From Alphaproteobacteria bacterium UBA2954 (GTDB lineage: Bacteria > Pseudomonadota > Alphaproteobacteria > Puniceispirillales > Puniceispirillaceae), in contig DEBO01000121.1 in the NCBI GenBank assembly GCA_002348585.1, positions 1-10,036 of the forward strand: 10,036 nt of DNA, given 5' to 3'. Under the pieces are notes generated by a model. The model saw only the letters and a list, made by a program, of their open reading frames with translations, searched no databases and was not told where the DNA came from. Both the position numbers and the translations under genes were made by a program. Of the stretch, positions 1 to 6,611 are shown one piece after another (within the stretch, counting starts at the first letter, position 1; each line of letters begins with the position of its first letter).

Positions 1-322
1 TTCCCTCTCCTGTTTTCATTTCTGAAATGCGGCCTTCATGCAGGGCGATCCCGCCCATTAGCTGAACATCAAAATGCCGCTGGCCAAGCGCACGAACAGC
101 TGCCTCGCGTACAACAGCAAATGCATCGACAAGCAGATCATCAAGGCTTTCACCACCCTCGTGGCGGCCTTTAAGTATTGGTGTCATTTGCTTCAGATCG
201 TCATTACTCATTGACTTGTAAGTTGGCTCAGCGGCGTTTATCGCATCAACCTTTCCCTGCAGCCTTTTAACATCTTTGCTGCCAGGCTCTCCAAATAGAC
301 TTTTGGCGAGTGATGAAAACAT
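1..322 (-). CDS. secA: SecA, preprotein translocase ATPase (N-terminal part, cut by window edge)
   Basis: This is the first 107 codons of SecA, the ATPase motor that pushes unfolded preproteins through SecYEG at the inner membrane. The start is the ATG at 320-322 (minus strand), preceded by an AAGGG-like ribosome binding site a few bases upstream. The translation shows the SecA N-terminal signature: a short amphipathic start (MFSSLAKSLFG), INAAEP near residue 28, the strongly conserved DAFAVVREA around residues 66-74, RHFDVQLMGG at 82-91, and EMKTGEG at 101-107, which is the beginning of the Walker A loop. The gene continues beyond base 1, so nothing can be said about its C-terminal zinc-binding tail. 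It is divergent from the PpiC-type isomerase gene, an arrangement I recall as common in Alphaproteobacteria. The identification is firm. Confidence 0.97.
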   Translation of the reverse strand, partial: MFSSLAKSLFGEPGSKDVKRLQGKVDAINAAEPTYKSMSNDDLKQMTPILKGRHEGGESLDDLLVDAFAVVREAAVRALGQRHFDVQLMGGIALHEGRISEMKTGEG

Positions 323-362
323 ATCCCTTATTCCCCTTATCCACTTGATTTAGGGTTCAAAC

Positions 363-394
363 GATGTAAACCAATATGGATGTAACCAGTATGG
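363..394. repeat. Imperfect 16-bp tandem repeat upstream of secA
   Basis: Two adjacent 16-bp units are visible: GATGTAAACCAATATG (363-378) and GATGTAACCAGTATGG (379-394). Aligned with one single-base gap they differ only at that gap and at one substitution. The repeat sits about 41-72 bp upstream of the secA start codon, in the likely promoter or 5' leader of secA. It could be a paired protein-binding site or simply a small slippage duplication. In the doubtful minus-strand ORF it would encode a doubled PYW motif. Confidence 0.6.
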
Positions 395-651
395 AATTCC
401 GCTATGCCTGACTAGCATTGACCGACTTACCCCTTGCAGATAGGCATTGAACTGGTCTTTGTCAAACAAAAGTAGGGCAAACCAGCGCCGCGCGGCCAGT
501 GTTTTCACTGCCTTGCCAGTTGCAAGAGCTGATAGCAATATGGTAATTGGGACAAGATTTGTAAACATGCATATATGGGCGGGAAGGCAATGATAATGTA
601 GGGTCGCCGCCTGCTATATGCGCTAGCAATCCCAGAACAGCCGGCTCAAGT

Positions 652-657
652 GAGGAA
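652..657 (+). promoter_or_regulatory. Ribosome binding site that fixes the ppiC start at 665
   Basis: GAGGAA at 652-657 lies 7 bases before the ATG at 665. An upstream GTG at 650 opens the same frame, but it overlaps this Shine-Dalgarno sequence and has none of its own, so ATG 665 is the better start and the protein loses its first five predicted residues. Confidence 0.75.
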
Positions 658-664
658 AAAACAG

Positions 665-1546
665 ATGAAACCATTCACAAATCGCTCTCTTCTGCGGGTG
701 CTGACAGCCTTGTGCCTTCCCATCCTGTGCGCGGTTGGTCAGCCTGTAAGGGCGCAAGACACCCTAAAAATCACTGTTGCCACTGTGAATGGAGAAGAAA
801 TTTATCTCGATGAGGTGATGGCCCTTCGAGATCGATTGCCTGCCGATTTGCTTCAACAGCCTATGGAAACCTATTTTGACAGACTTGTGGATGATATCAT
901 TGATTCACGTCTAGCTGCTGCGGCAGGCAATGAAGCTGGTCTGACAGAAGACCTCGAAATTCTGCGACGGATGAGCATTGCGGCCCAGCGCGTTCTGGCT
1001 GAAGCCTGGATAAGTGGCGAAATTAGGAAGCGAGTAACAGATGCGGAACTAAAAGCTGCTTATGATACTTATATTGCTGACACAGGTTCACGTGAGGAAG
1101 TGAAAGCACGACATATTCTGGTAGCCGAAAAACAAACAGCAGAAGACATCATCAGTCAGCTGAAAGGTGGCGCTGATTTCATCATGCTAGCAAAAGAAAA
1201 ATCAACTGGGCCAAGTGGGCCAAATGGCGGTGATTTAGGGTATTTTGGCCGCGGGGCGATGCTCCCCGCATTTGAAACTGCCGCTTTTGACCTTGATATT
1301 GGCCAGCATTCTCAATTCCCTGTGCAGACCCAGTTTGGCTGGCATGTCATACTGCTTGAAGATAAGCGCATAGCTGAACCTCCAACCTATGTTGCTCTTC
1401 AGCCGCAGTTACAACAAAATCTGATCAATCAGAACCTGACTAGGCTACTGGACGGGTTACGACAGGGTGCATCTTTTTCTAAACGCGGCTTCACTGACAT
1501 CCGCAGGGATGCCCAAGCAGCAAACGAAAATAACGCGGCAAACTGA
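665..1546 (+). CDS. Exported parvulin-type peptidyl-prolyl cis-trans isomerase (PpiC/SurA-like)
   Basis: This is a 293-residue periplasmic chaperone/isomerase that would catalyse prolyl bond isomerisation in exported proteins. Numbered from ATG 665, residues 1-30 form a classic Sec signal peptide: basic residues (K2, R7, R11), a hydrophobic core LTALCLPILCAV, and a VRA cleavage site before QD. A SurA/PrsA-like helical region covers about 36-145. The rotamase domain runs from about 147 to 235: KARHILV at the start, the NGGDLGYFGRGAMLPAF loop near 188-203, and TQFGWHVILLED at 222-233. The tail is polar and Ala/Asn rich. The stop is 12 bases before argJ, so the two are probably cotranscribed. 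Its position next to secA suits a role in the fate of translocated proteins. It is shorter than E. coli SurA and has one rotamase domain, so I leave the gene symbol open. Confidence 0.93.
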   Translation: MKPFTNRSLLRVLTALCLPILCAVGQPVRAQDTLKITVATVNGEEIYLDEVMALRDRLPADLLQQPMETYFDRLVDDIIDSRLAAAAGNEAGLTEDLEILRRMSIAAQRVLAEAWISGEIRKRVTDAELKAAYDTYIADTGSREEVKARHILVAEKQTAEDIISQLKGGADFIMLAKEKSTGPSGPNGGDLGYFGRGAMLPAFETAAFDLDIGQHSQFPVQTQFGWHVILLEDKRIAEPPTYVALQPQLQQNLINQNLTRLLDGLRQGASFSKRGFTDIRRDAQAANENNAAN

Positions 1547-1558
1547 TACAGTGTAGTC

Positions 1559-2794
1559 ATGGCAGAACTGACCCCCTCTCCTTTGGCTCCAGCGCAGTTT
1601 CCAGACCTGCCTCCTCTTGCCGGCATAAAGCTGGCCACAGCAGCAACTGGCCTGAAATATAAAGGCCGGGACGATCTGTTTCTGATAATGGCTGATGAAG
1701 GAAGCAGCTTTGCCGGTGTGTTTACAAAAAGTGCCACAGCTGCTGCGCCTGTGCATTTATCGCGTGTGGGGCTTAAAAACGGGCATGCCCGGGCTGTGCT
1801 GACGAACGCCGGTAACGCCAATGCTTTTACAGGCCAAGCAGGCGAAGCAGAGATTTCAATTTACAGGTCAGCCTTTGCCGCTGCACTTGACCTGACAGAA
1901 GAACAAATTCTAATCGCCTCAACAGGTGTTATTGGTGAGCCTCTGAACGGACAGGCAATAGCTGGTTTTGCCTCGCAAATAAACAACCAATCGGGTAGTG
2001 CCAGCTGGCATGACGCTGCCCTGGCAATTCACACAACAGATACCTTTGCCAAAGGAGCCAGCAGGAGCTTAATGCTTGAGGGGCAGCGTGTCACAATCAA
2101 CGGGATTGCTAAAGGTTCTGGTATGATCGCCCCAGATATGGCTACAATGCTGGCCTATATAGCCACTGACGCATCAATTGCAACGGCCTGTCTGCAGCAG
2201 ATGCTAGAGAAGGCTTTAAGCACCAGCTTTAACGCAATCACTGTTGACAGTGACACATCCACATCAGACAGCGTTTATCTGCTGGCGACACATAAAGCAG
2301 ATCATCAGCAAATCACTGATATAAACAGCAAATCAGGAGAGACCTTCTATTCAGCCCTGCAAGAGGTAATGATTGATCTGGCTCAGCAGATTGTAAAAGA
2401 TGGTGAAGGGGCAAGCAAATTTATCACTGTGCGTGTACGTGCAGCAGAGACGAATACAGATGCCCGAACCATTGCATTTGCTATCGCTAATTCCCCTCTG
2501 GTCAAAACCGCGATTGCCGGGGCAGATGCAAATTGGGGCCGTATTGTTATGGCTATTGGCAAGTCTGGAGCGAAGGCAGATCGCGACCGGTTGGAAATCA
2601 GTATTGGCGGCATTGTTATTGCACAAAGTGGCCAGCGCAAAGATGGATATAATGAAGCTCCTGTTGCCGCGCACATGGCTGGTGATGATATTGATATACT
2701 GGTCGATATGGGTCTGGGTCCAGGAGAGGCAGTTGTCTGGACCTGTGACTTGACCCATGACTATATCGCGATCAACGCAGATTACAGAAGTTAA
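1559..2794 (+). CDS. argJ: ArgJ, glutamate N-acetyltransferase / ornithine acetyltransferase
   Basis: ArgJ transfers the acetyl group from N-acetylornithine to glutamate, closing the cyclic arginine pathway; some members also use acetyl-CoA (amino-acid N-acetyltransferase), which sequence alone cannot settle here. The 411-residue length is typical. The precursor self-cleaves before a conserved threonine: the motif KGSGMIAPDMATML is at 185-198, so cleavage is expected between A195 and T196, with T196 the nucleophile. The oxyanion-hole motif STGVIG is at 121-126, a TTDTF motif at 159-163, and GADANWGRI lies in the C-terminal part. The protein ends in the family's usual INADYRS. The start at 1559 has no strong ribosome binding site, but the N-terminal LAGIKLATAATGLKYKGRDD context is normal. 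mutT begins 4 bases after the stop. Confidence 0.97.
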   Translation: MAELTPSPLAPAQFPDLPPLAGIKLATAATGLKYKGRDDLFLIMADEGSSFAGVFTKSATAAAPVHLSRVGLKNGHARAVLTNAGNANAFTGQAGEAEISIYRSAFAAALDLTEEQILIASTGVIGEPLNGQAIAGFASQINNQSGSASWHDAALAIHTTDTFAKGASRSLMLEGQRVTINGIAKGSGMIAPDMATMLAYIATDASIATACLQQMLEKALSTSFNAITVDSDTSTSDSVYLLATHKADHQQITDINSKSGETFYSALQEVMIDLAQQIVKDGEGASKFITVRVRAAETNTDARTIAFAIANSPLVKTAIAGADANWGRIVMAIGKSGAKADRDRLEISIGGIVIAQSGQRKDGYNEAPVAAHMAGDDIDILVDMGLGPGEAVVWTCDLTHDYIAINADYRS

Positions 2795-2798
2795 CCCA

Positions 2799-3227
2799 AT
2801 GACAGTTGCAACTCAACCTCCTCTGCCGCTTCTGGTAATCCCGGCAATTGCACTGGTTGATAATGACGGCCGGATATTGCTGGCAAAGCGGCCGAGGAAT
2901 AAGCCGATGGCCGGATTGTGGGAATTTCCTGGCGGCAAGATAGAAAAGGACGAGACGCCAGAGCAGGCTCTGATACGTGAAATAGATGAGGAGCTGGGTG
3001 TAAACACCAAGCAATCCTGTCTGGCCCCTGTCACCTTTGCCTCCCATGCCTATGATGCATTCCACCTACTTCTGCTTTTGTATATTTGCCGACGCTGGCA
3101 GGGCAGCCCGGAACCACAAGAGGGCGGCGAGCTCGCTTGGGTAAAGCCATCCAAATTACGCCAGTTTGATATGCCACCCGCAAATAAAGAGTTTATATCT
3201 GTTCTTCAGGACCTACTCTTTGCCTAG
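2799..3227 (+). CDS. mutT: MutT-type 8-oxo-dGTP diphosphatase (Nudix hydrolase)
   Basis: This 142-residue Nudix hydrolase would remove oxidised dGTP from the nucleotide pool and so prevent A:T to C:G mutations. The Nudix box GX5EX7REUXEEXGU is perfect: it runs from G46 to V68, with E52 and the R60-E61 and E64-E65 pairs that bind the metal. LLAKRPRNKPMAGLWEFPGG before it matches MutT itself rather than other Nudix subfamilies. I chose ATG 2799, four bases after the argJ stop. An upstream in-frame ATG at 2757 would overlap argJ by 38 bases and add 14 residues not typical of MutT. The tight spacing implies cotranscription and perhaps coupling with argJ. The gene converges on the methyltransferase gene with 43 bp between the stops and no clear terminator hairpin. 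Confidence 0.93.
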   Translation: MTVATQPPLPLLVIPAIALVDNDGRILLAKRPRNKPMAGLWEFPGGKIEKDETPEQALIREIDEELGVNTKQSCLAPVTFASHAYDAFHLLLLLYICRRWQGSPEPQEGGELAWVKPSKLRQFDMPPANKEFISVLQDLLFA

Positions 3228-3270
3228 GCTGGCGAACTGCGTTTCAAAGTCAAATAATCAGCAGACTAAG

Positions 3271-4194
3271 TCAGCCGCCTTTCAACGGTGTTTCTTTTGT
3301 TCCCAGCGCCTCCGCTAACTGGTTGGCCGCACTGCCCGGACGCAAGGGTTGAGGCTGACTGGTGTCAGGGGACCAGCCAGTTAAGGTGATTAGCTCAACA
3401 GTAGCCTTAATCTGCCCACCAGAATGTGAGAATTTCTGCTCATAAAGCGCTGCCGCTCGCATAAACACCGCCCGCGGAGTAAAATGACTCATCCGGCCAA
3501 AAAGACAATTCTGGCCACCCATTGCCTTGATATCTGCCATCAAGCGAAACATATCCGGATAAGTCACTGTCACAAGCTCAGCATCAGCAACCGGCAGTGC
3601 AAATCCGGCTCGCTGCAGCAAACTGCCCAATTCGCGAATATCTGCCATAGGCATGCAGCGCGGGCTGATGCCACCACAAATTTCTATTTCCGCCTCAGCA
3701 AGGCAGCCACGCAATTCAGTTAAGCTGCGCCCACCAAGCATATTAGCGAGCAACAACCCGTCAGGCCTTAAAGCAAGACAAATCTGGGACAGCATACCCG
3801 GCAGATCATTCATCCAGTGCAAAAAAATGGCCGATAACACAGCATCGCAAGAGGCTGGTGCAATAGGCAAAATATCATCTGACATCACTAGGTTTTTTTG
3901 CACAGACGGATTGGCAACTCTGGCCCGCTGAACAAAAGCTGCCGACGGGTCTGTCTGTGTAATCTTCACGGACTGTTCATGAAACCGCGCCGGTAAGGCA
4001 GCACCCATCTGCCCACCATGACAGCCCAGATCAAGAATATCTGTAAAGTCGCGTCTGACTAGCTCTAACCGTTCAGCCAAACGCCCACAGGCTAGTTCCT
4101 TCAAAAAAGCGGTTTTCTCATAGCCAGCTGCCGCTCGTTCGCGGTTGTGCAGCCAGGCAGACCTGTCAAATATCCGTGGCGGTGTCTGGACCAT
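3271..4194 (-). CDS. NDUFAF5-like SAM-dependent methyltransferase-fold protein (BioC-related)
   Basis: This 307-residue class I methyltransferase-fold protein resembles mitochondrial NDUFAF5, a complex I assembly factor that hydroxylates an arginine of NDUFS7. The SAM-binding motif I, ILDLGCHGG, is at 53-61; the strand-2 acidic residue is D82; LSAIFLHWMNDLP at 120-132 is the post-motif segment. The N-terminus PPRIFDRSAWLHNRERAA and the C-terminal LMADIKAMGGQNCLFGR (about 218-234), plus GW and PGSA near the end, are features I recall from the NDUFAF5 branch rather than from pimeloyl-pathway BioC, although databases often label such proteins BioC. Action on the bacterial NuoB counterpart is inference. 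It is divergent from grxC. No Shine-Dalgarno is visible; a small hairpin sits in its place. comF, which I recall as a frequent divergent neighbour, is absent. Confidence 0.87.
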   Translation of the reverse strand: MVQTPPRIFDRSAWLHNRERAAAGYEKTAFLKELACGRLAERLELVRRDFTDILDLGCHGGQMGAALPARFHEQSVKITQTDPSAAFVQRARVANPSVQKNLVMSDDILPIAPASCDAVLSAIFLHWMNDLPGMLSQICLALRPDGLLLANMLGGRSLTELRGCLAEAEIEICGGISPRCMPMADIRELGSLLQRAGFALPVADAELVTVTYPDMFRLMADIKAMGGQNCLFGRMSHFTPRAVFMRAAALYEQKFSHSGGQIKATVELITLTGWSPDTSQPQPLRPGSAANQLAEALGTKETPLKGG

Positions 4195-4207
4195 ATATGT
4201 AGATGCA

Positions 4208-4220
4208 GTGCGAAGCGCAC
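4208..4220 (-). other. Small hairpin in the methyltransferase leader
   Basis: GTGCG (4208-4212) and CGCAC (4216-4220) are perfect complements around a 3-base loop. On the minus strand the hairpin ends 13 bases before the methyltransferase ATG, where a ribosome binding site would be expected and none is seen. It has no T-tract, so it is not a terminator. A role in translation control is possible but untested, and a 5-bp stem can arise by chance. Confidence 0.4.
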
Positions 4221-4404
4221 ATCCTGTCCTGTGTTTGTTTTTAATTTTTCTCGTTGCTTTATAAGCAGAACATCAGCAGAACGCAAACTGGAGCCTAGAA
4301 AATACACCGGGGCAAGATAATAAAACACGCGAAGGCACTTTTCGCCGCATAGACTGCAGGTCAGATTGTGCACGGGTCTTTATCGATGTACTATGAAGAT
4401 TGTC

Positions 4405-4435
4405 TTGCGATTCTGCATAACTGTCCCCATATACT
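4405..4435 (+). promoter_or_regulatory. Candidate promoter of grxC
   Basis: TTGCGA at 4405-4410 and TATACT at 4430-4435 resemble sigma-70 boxes, with a long 19-bp spacer. The TATACT box is 48 bp upstream of the grxC ATG. A GANTC site (GATTC, 4409-4413), the target of the alphaproteobacterial methylase CcrM, overlaps the -35 region. This was found by eye and is only suggestive. Confidence 0.35.
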
Positions 4436-4483
4436 ATCTATCGACCTCCAACCTCTAAAATAATTAATAAAGGCCCGTCCGCA

Positions 4484-4759
4484 ATGTCCACACCGTCTGG
4501 CAAGATAGAAATCTACACTACCCTGTTTTGTCCATTTTGTATCCGAGCCAAACAGCTTCTCGATTCAAAACGAGTGATGTATTACGAGACAGATGTTACG
4601 ACCAGACTGAGCCTGCGTAAGGTCATGATCGAACGTGCTGGAGGGCGCACTTCTGTACCGCAAATTTTTATTGATGGACAACATATTGGCGGATGTGATG
4701 ATTTACTGGCCCTCGAACGGTCAGGCCGGCTGAACAGACTGCTTCAGGTTGCCTGCTGA
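4484..4759 (+). CDS. grxC: Glutaredoxin 3 (GrxC-type dithiol glutaredoxin)
   Basis: This 91-residue cytoplasmic glutaredoxin reduces protein and glutathione mixed disulfides using glutathione. The active site is CPFC (C17-P-F-C20) after the first strand IEIYTTLF; most GrxC proteins have CPYC, and the Tyr-to-Phe change is conservative. TSVPQIFIDGQHIGGCDDL (about 65-83) carries the cis-proline loop and the GG glutathione-binding turn typical of class I dithiol glutaredoxins, and excludes monothiol GrxD. The start at 4484 has a weak AAAGG element ten bases upstream. The stop codon shares one base with the start of the downstream amidase gene, so the two are translationally coupled. Both could serve glutathione-linked chemistry. 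Confidence 0.96.
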   Translation: MSTPSGKIEIYTTLFCPFCIRAKQLLDSKRVMYYETDVTTRLSLRKVMIERAGGRTSVPQIFIDGQHIGGCDDLLALERSGRLNRLLQVAC

Positions 4760-5583
4760 TGACACGCACAGTTCAAGTTGCTGTCCTGCAATATTGTGCT
4801 GGCCCAGACCAAGTCACCACCCTGCCTCTTATGCGTCGCCTGATTACGGAAGCAGCCGGCAGTGGAGCTGTGTTGATCTGTCTACCGGAATGTGCAAACT
4901 TTCTGGCAAAAGACCGGGCAGCATTGCAAGAACTTGCAGAGGACGAGGCTTCCAGCCAAAGCCTGTCTTGCCTACAAGAACTAGCGAATAAATTTCAGAT
5001 TCATATCAACGCAGGGTCATTGATGATGCGCGCGAAAAATGATGACCGTCAGGCCAACCGTGGTTATCTTATCGGCCCGGATGGGGCTATTCTGACCCAT
5101 TATAACAAAATTCACATGTTTGATGCGGATGTTGGTGATGGGAAGCAATACCGCGAATCAGAACATTTCAAGCCAGGTGACTCTGTCATTCATTACAAGA
5201 CAGCAATTGGCCATATTGGCCTGTCTATCTGTTATGATATCCGCTTTCCCAATCTTTATCGCCAACTTGGCCAGGCCGGGACTGAAATCATCACAATACC
5301 CGCAGCTTTTACCCAGACAACAGGTGCAGCACACTGGCATGTTCTGCAACGCGCCAGAGCGATTGAAACAGGAAGTTTTATTCTAGCGGCAGCGCAATGT
5401 GGTAGACATGCTGATGGCCGGCAAACTTTCGGTCATAGCCTGATTATCAACCCTTGGGGAAAAATTCTGGCTGACGCTGGCGATAGGGCCAACAGTTTTG
5501 TGCAAGCTGAAATAGACCTAGATGAGGTAAAACAGGCTCGAACAGCGCTACGTCATCTGCAGCATCAGCCTAATTACAGCTGA
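4759..5583 (+). CDS. Carbon-nitrogen hydrolase, NIT1-like (probable deaminated-glutathione amidase)
   Basis: This 274-residue nitrilase-superfamily amidase carries the full catalytic Glu-Lys-Cys triad: E44 in LICLPECANF, K117 in HYNKIHMFDADV, and C158 in LSICYDIRFPNLYR. The YDIRFPNLYRQL segment and KIHMFD are typical of the Nit1 branch, whose known activity is hydrolysis of deaminated glutathione, a side product of transaminases. The substrate is not proven by sequence, and omega-amidase (Nit2-like) activity is the main alternative. The start at 4759 overlaps the grxC stop by one base (TGATG), so translation is likely coupled, which supports a glutathione-repair role. No signal peptide is present, so the protein is cytoplasmic. 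Its end lies 20 bp from the convergent accA end, with no recognisable terminator between. Confidence 0.92.
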   Translation: MTRTVQVAVLQYCAGPDQVTTLPLMRRLITEAAGSGAVLICLPECANFLAKDRAALQELAEDEASSQSLSCLQELANKFQIHINAGSLMMRAKNDDRQANRGYLIGPDGAILTHYNKIHMFDADVGDGKQYRESEHFKPGDSVIHYKTAIGHIGLSICYDIRFPNLYRQLGQAGTEIITIPAAFTQTTGAAHWHVLQRARAIETGSFILAAAQCGRHADGRQTFGHSLIINPWGKILADAGDRANSFVQAEIDLDEVKQARTALRHLQHQPNYS

Positions 5584-5603
5584 CAAACATCAGATGCTTA
5601 CCA

Positions 5604-6569
5604 TCACGCTAGGGCCACATCACCAATGGTGACATATTTTTTGCACCGGTCTGCCCGCAGCTCTGCAGGGGACAAGCCTCGCAGCTCATCTAGCTGACGG
5701 AGTAATTCTGCTGACAGGCTCTCTAATGCCTGTTCAATTTGCCGATGCGCGCCACCAAGCGGCTCATCCACAATGGTGTCAATAACGCCTAGCTGCTTCA
5801 TATCCTGTGCGGTTAGCCGTAAAGCTTCTGCCGCAATCTTTGCCTTTTCAGAACTGCGCCACAAGATAGATGCGCAACCTTCGGGGGAGATGACAGAATA
5901 TACAGCATGTTCAAACATCACCACACGGTTGCCGGTGGCAAGCGCAATAGCACCACCTGATCCACCCTCACCCACAATAGCTGAAATCAAGGGTGTTTTC
6001 AAATTCAAGCAGGCCTGAATAGACCGTGCAATCGCTTCTGCCTGACCGCGTTCTTCTGCGCCACGTCCAGGATAAGCACCAGCTGTATCGACAAAACTGA
6101 GCACAGGCAGGTTAAAATTGTTCGCCAGTTCCATCAGTCGGATCGCCTTGCGGTATCCTTCGGGTCGAACCATGCCGAAATTCCGTTTAATCCGCTGTTC
6201 TGTCGTGCTACCCTTTTCAGTGCCCATCACCACAACCGGCTGCCCTTGAAACCGGGCCAGGCCGCCAATGATGGCATAATCCTCTGCATAGTTACGGTCC
6301 CCTGAAAGCGGAGTAAAATCTGTGAACATGTGCGCAATGATCTGAACCAGTTTTGGGCGTTCAGGATGACGGGCAACCTGAACCTTTTCCCATGGTCCCA
6401 ACTTTTTATAAGTCTGGGACAATTCTTTATCAATGCGCGATTGAAGCTTACCAATTTCATCTGCAATATTCAGCCCGCTATCCCCACCCAGATGGCGCAA
6501 TTCTTCAATCTTGCCTTCCAGAGCGGCAATTGGCTTTTCAAAATCAAGAAAGTGGTGCATTAAATCCAT
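5604..6569 (-). CDS. accA: Acetyl-CoA carboxylase carboxyltransferase subunit alpha
   Basis: AccA pairs with AccD to form the carboxyltransferase that moves CO2 from carboxybiotin to acetyl-CoA, making malonyl-CoA for fatty acid synthesis. The 321-residue length is normal. The N-terminus FLDFEKPIAALEGKIEELR (about 7-25) is the family's coiled-coil start. FVDTAGAYPGRGAEERGQ (159-176) and GEGGSGGAIALA (200-211) form the crotonase-fold active-site and oxyanion-hole region. GTEKGSTTEQRIKRNFGM (116-133) is also characteristic. ATG 6569 is listed; the second ATG three codons later (6558-6560), which has GGATGG upstream and gives MHHFLDFEKP, is equally good and closer to the usual family start. The gene follows xerD by 42 bases, so it is probably in the same operon. 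Confidence 0.97.
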   Translation of the reverse strand: MDLMHHFLDFEKPIAALEGKIEELRHLGGDSGLNIADEIGKLQSRIDKELSQTYKKLGPWEKVQVARHPERPKLVQIIAHMFTDFTPLSGDRNYAEDYAIIGGLARFQGQPVVVMGTEKGSTTEQRIKRNFGMVRPEGYRKAIRLMELANNFNLPVLSFVDTAGAYPGRGAEERGQAEAIARSIQACLNLKTPLISAIVGEGGSGGAIALATGNRVVMFEHAVYSVISPEGCASILWRSSEKAKIAAEALRLTAQDMKQLGVIDTIVDEPLGGAHRQIEQALESLSAELLRQLDELRGLSPAELRADRCKKYVTIGDVALA

Positions 6570-6611
6570 CCGATGTTTATCAGAAAAATAATTGGAGCTT
6601 ACATAGTTGTT

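Larger units (their letters stand above)
323..664. other. Divergent intergenic region between secA and ppiC
   Basis: This 342-bp stretch must hold the promoters of both secA (leftward) and the ppiC-argJ-mutT run (rightward). A weak rightward promoter candidate is TTGCCA at 513-518, a 17-bp spacer and CAATAT at 536-541; only the first box is close to consensus. An imperfect 16-bp tandem repeat lies at 363-394. A 72-codon ATG-initiated frame on the minus strand (350-568) ends 27 bases before secA. It has a hydrophobic N-terminus and an aromatic C-terminal end, but no visible ribosome binding site, and its positive charges follow the hydrophobic stretch rather than precede it, so I do not call it a gene. 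No terminator or riboswitch fold was recognised. Confidence 0.6.

Noticed and set aside
650..664. GTG at 650 as start of the isomerase gene
   Set aside because: It overlaps the Shine-Dalgarno sequence that serves ATG 665, has none of its own, and adds residues before an already complete signal peptide.
1429..1821. Minus-strand 130-codon frame across the ppiC-argJ junction
   Set aside because: It is antisense to two clear genes, has a composition unlike a folded protein, and is a shadow of their coding frames.
2351..2758. Long antisense and alternate-frame ORFs inside argJ
   Set aside because: They lie wholly within a well-supported ArgJ coding region and carry no motif or ribosome binding site.
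3228..3270. Possible terminator between convergent mutT and methyltransferase genes (GGCTG ... CAGCC)
   Set aside because: The arms are only 5 bp with a loop of about 40 bases and no T-tract.
3893..3899. A AAA AAC heptamer in the reading frame of the methyltransferase gene, a classic -1 frameshift sequence
   Set aside because: The -1 frame ends within a few codons, no strong downstream stem or upstream Shine-Dalgarno-like stimulator is visible, and Q-K-N codons give this heptamer by chance.
4101..4373. Minus-strand 90-codon frame with CSLCGEKC, resembling a ComF-type zinc motif
   Set aside because: It overlaps the methyltransferase start in another frame, has no ribosome binding site, lacks every later ComF motif, and is on the opposite strand from that expected for comF.
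5584..5603. Possible bidirectional terminator between the amidase and accA genes
   Set aside because: Only 20 bp separate the stops and no stem with a T-run can be drawn.
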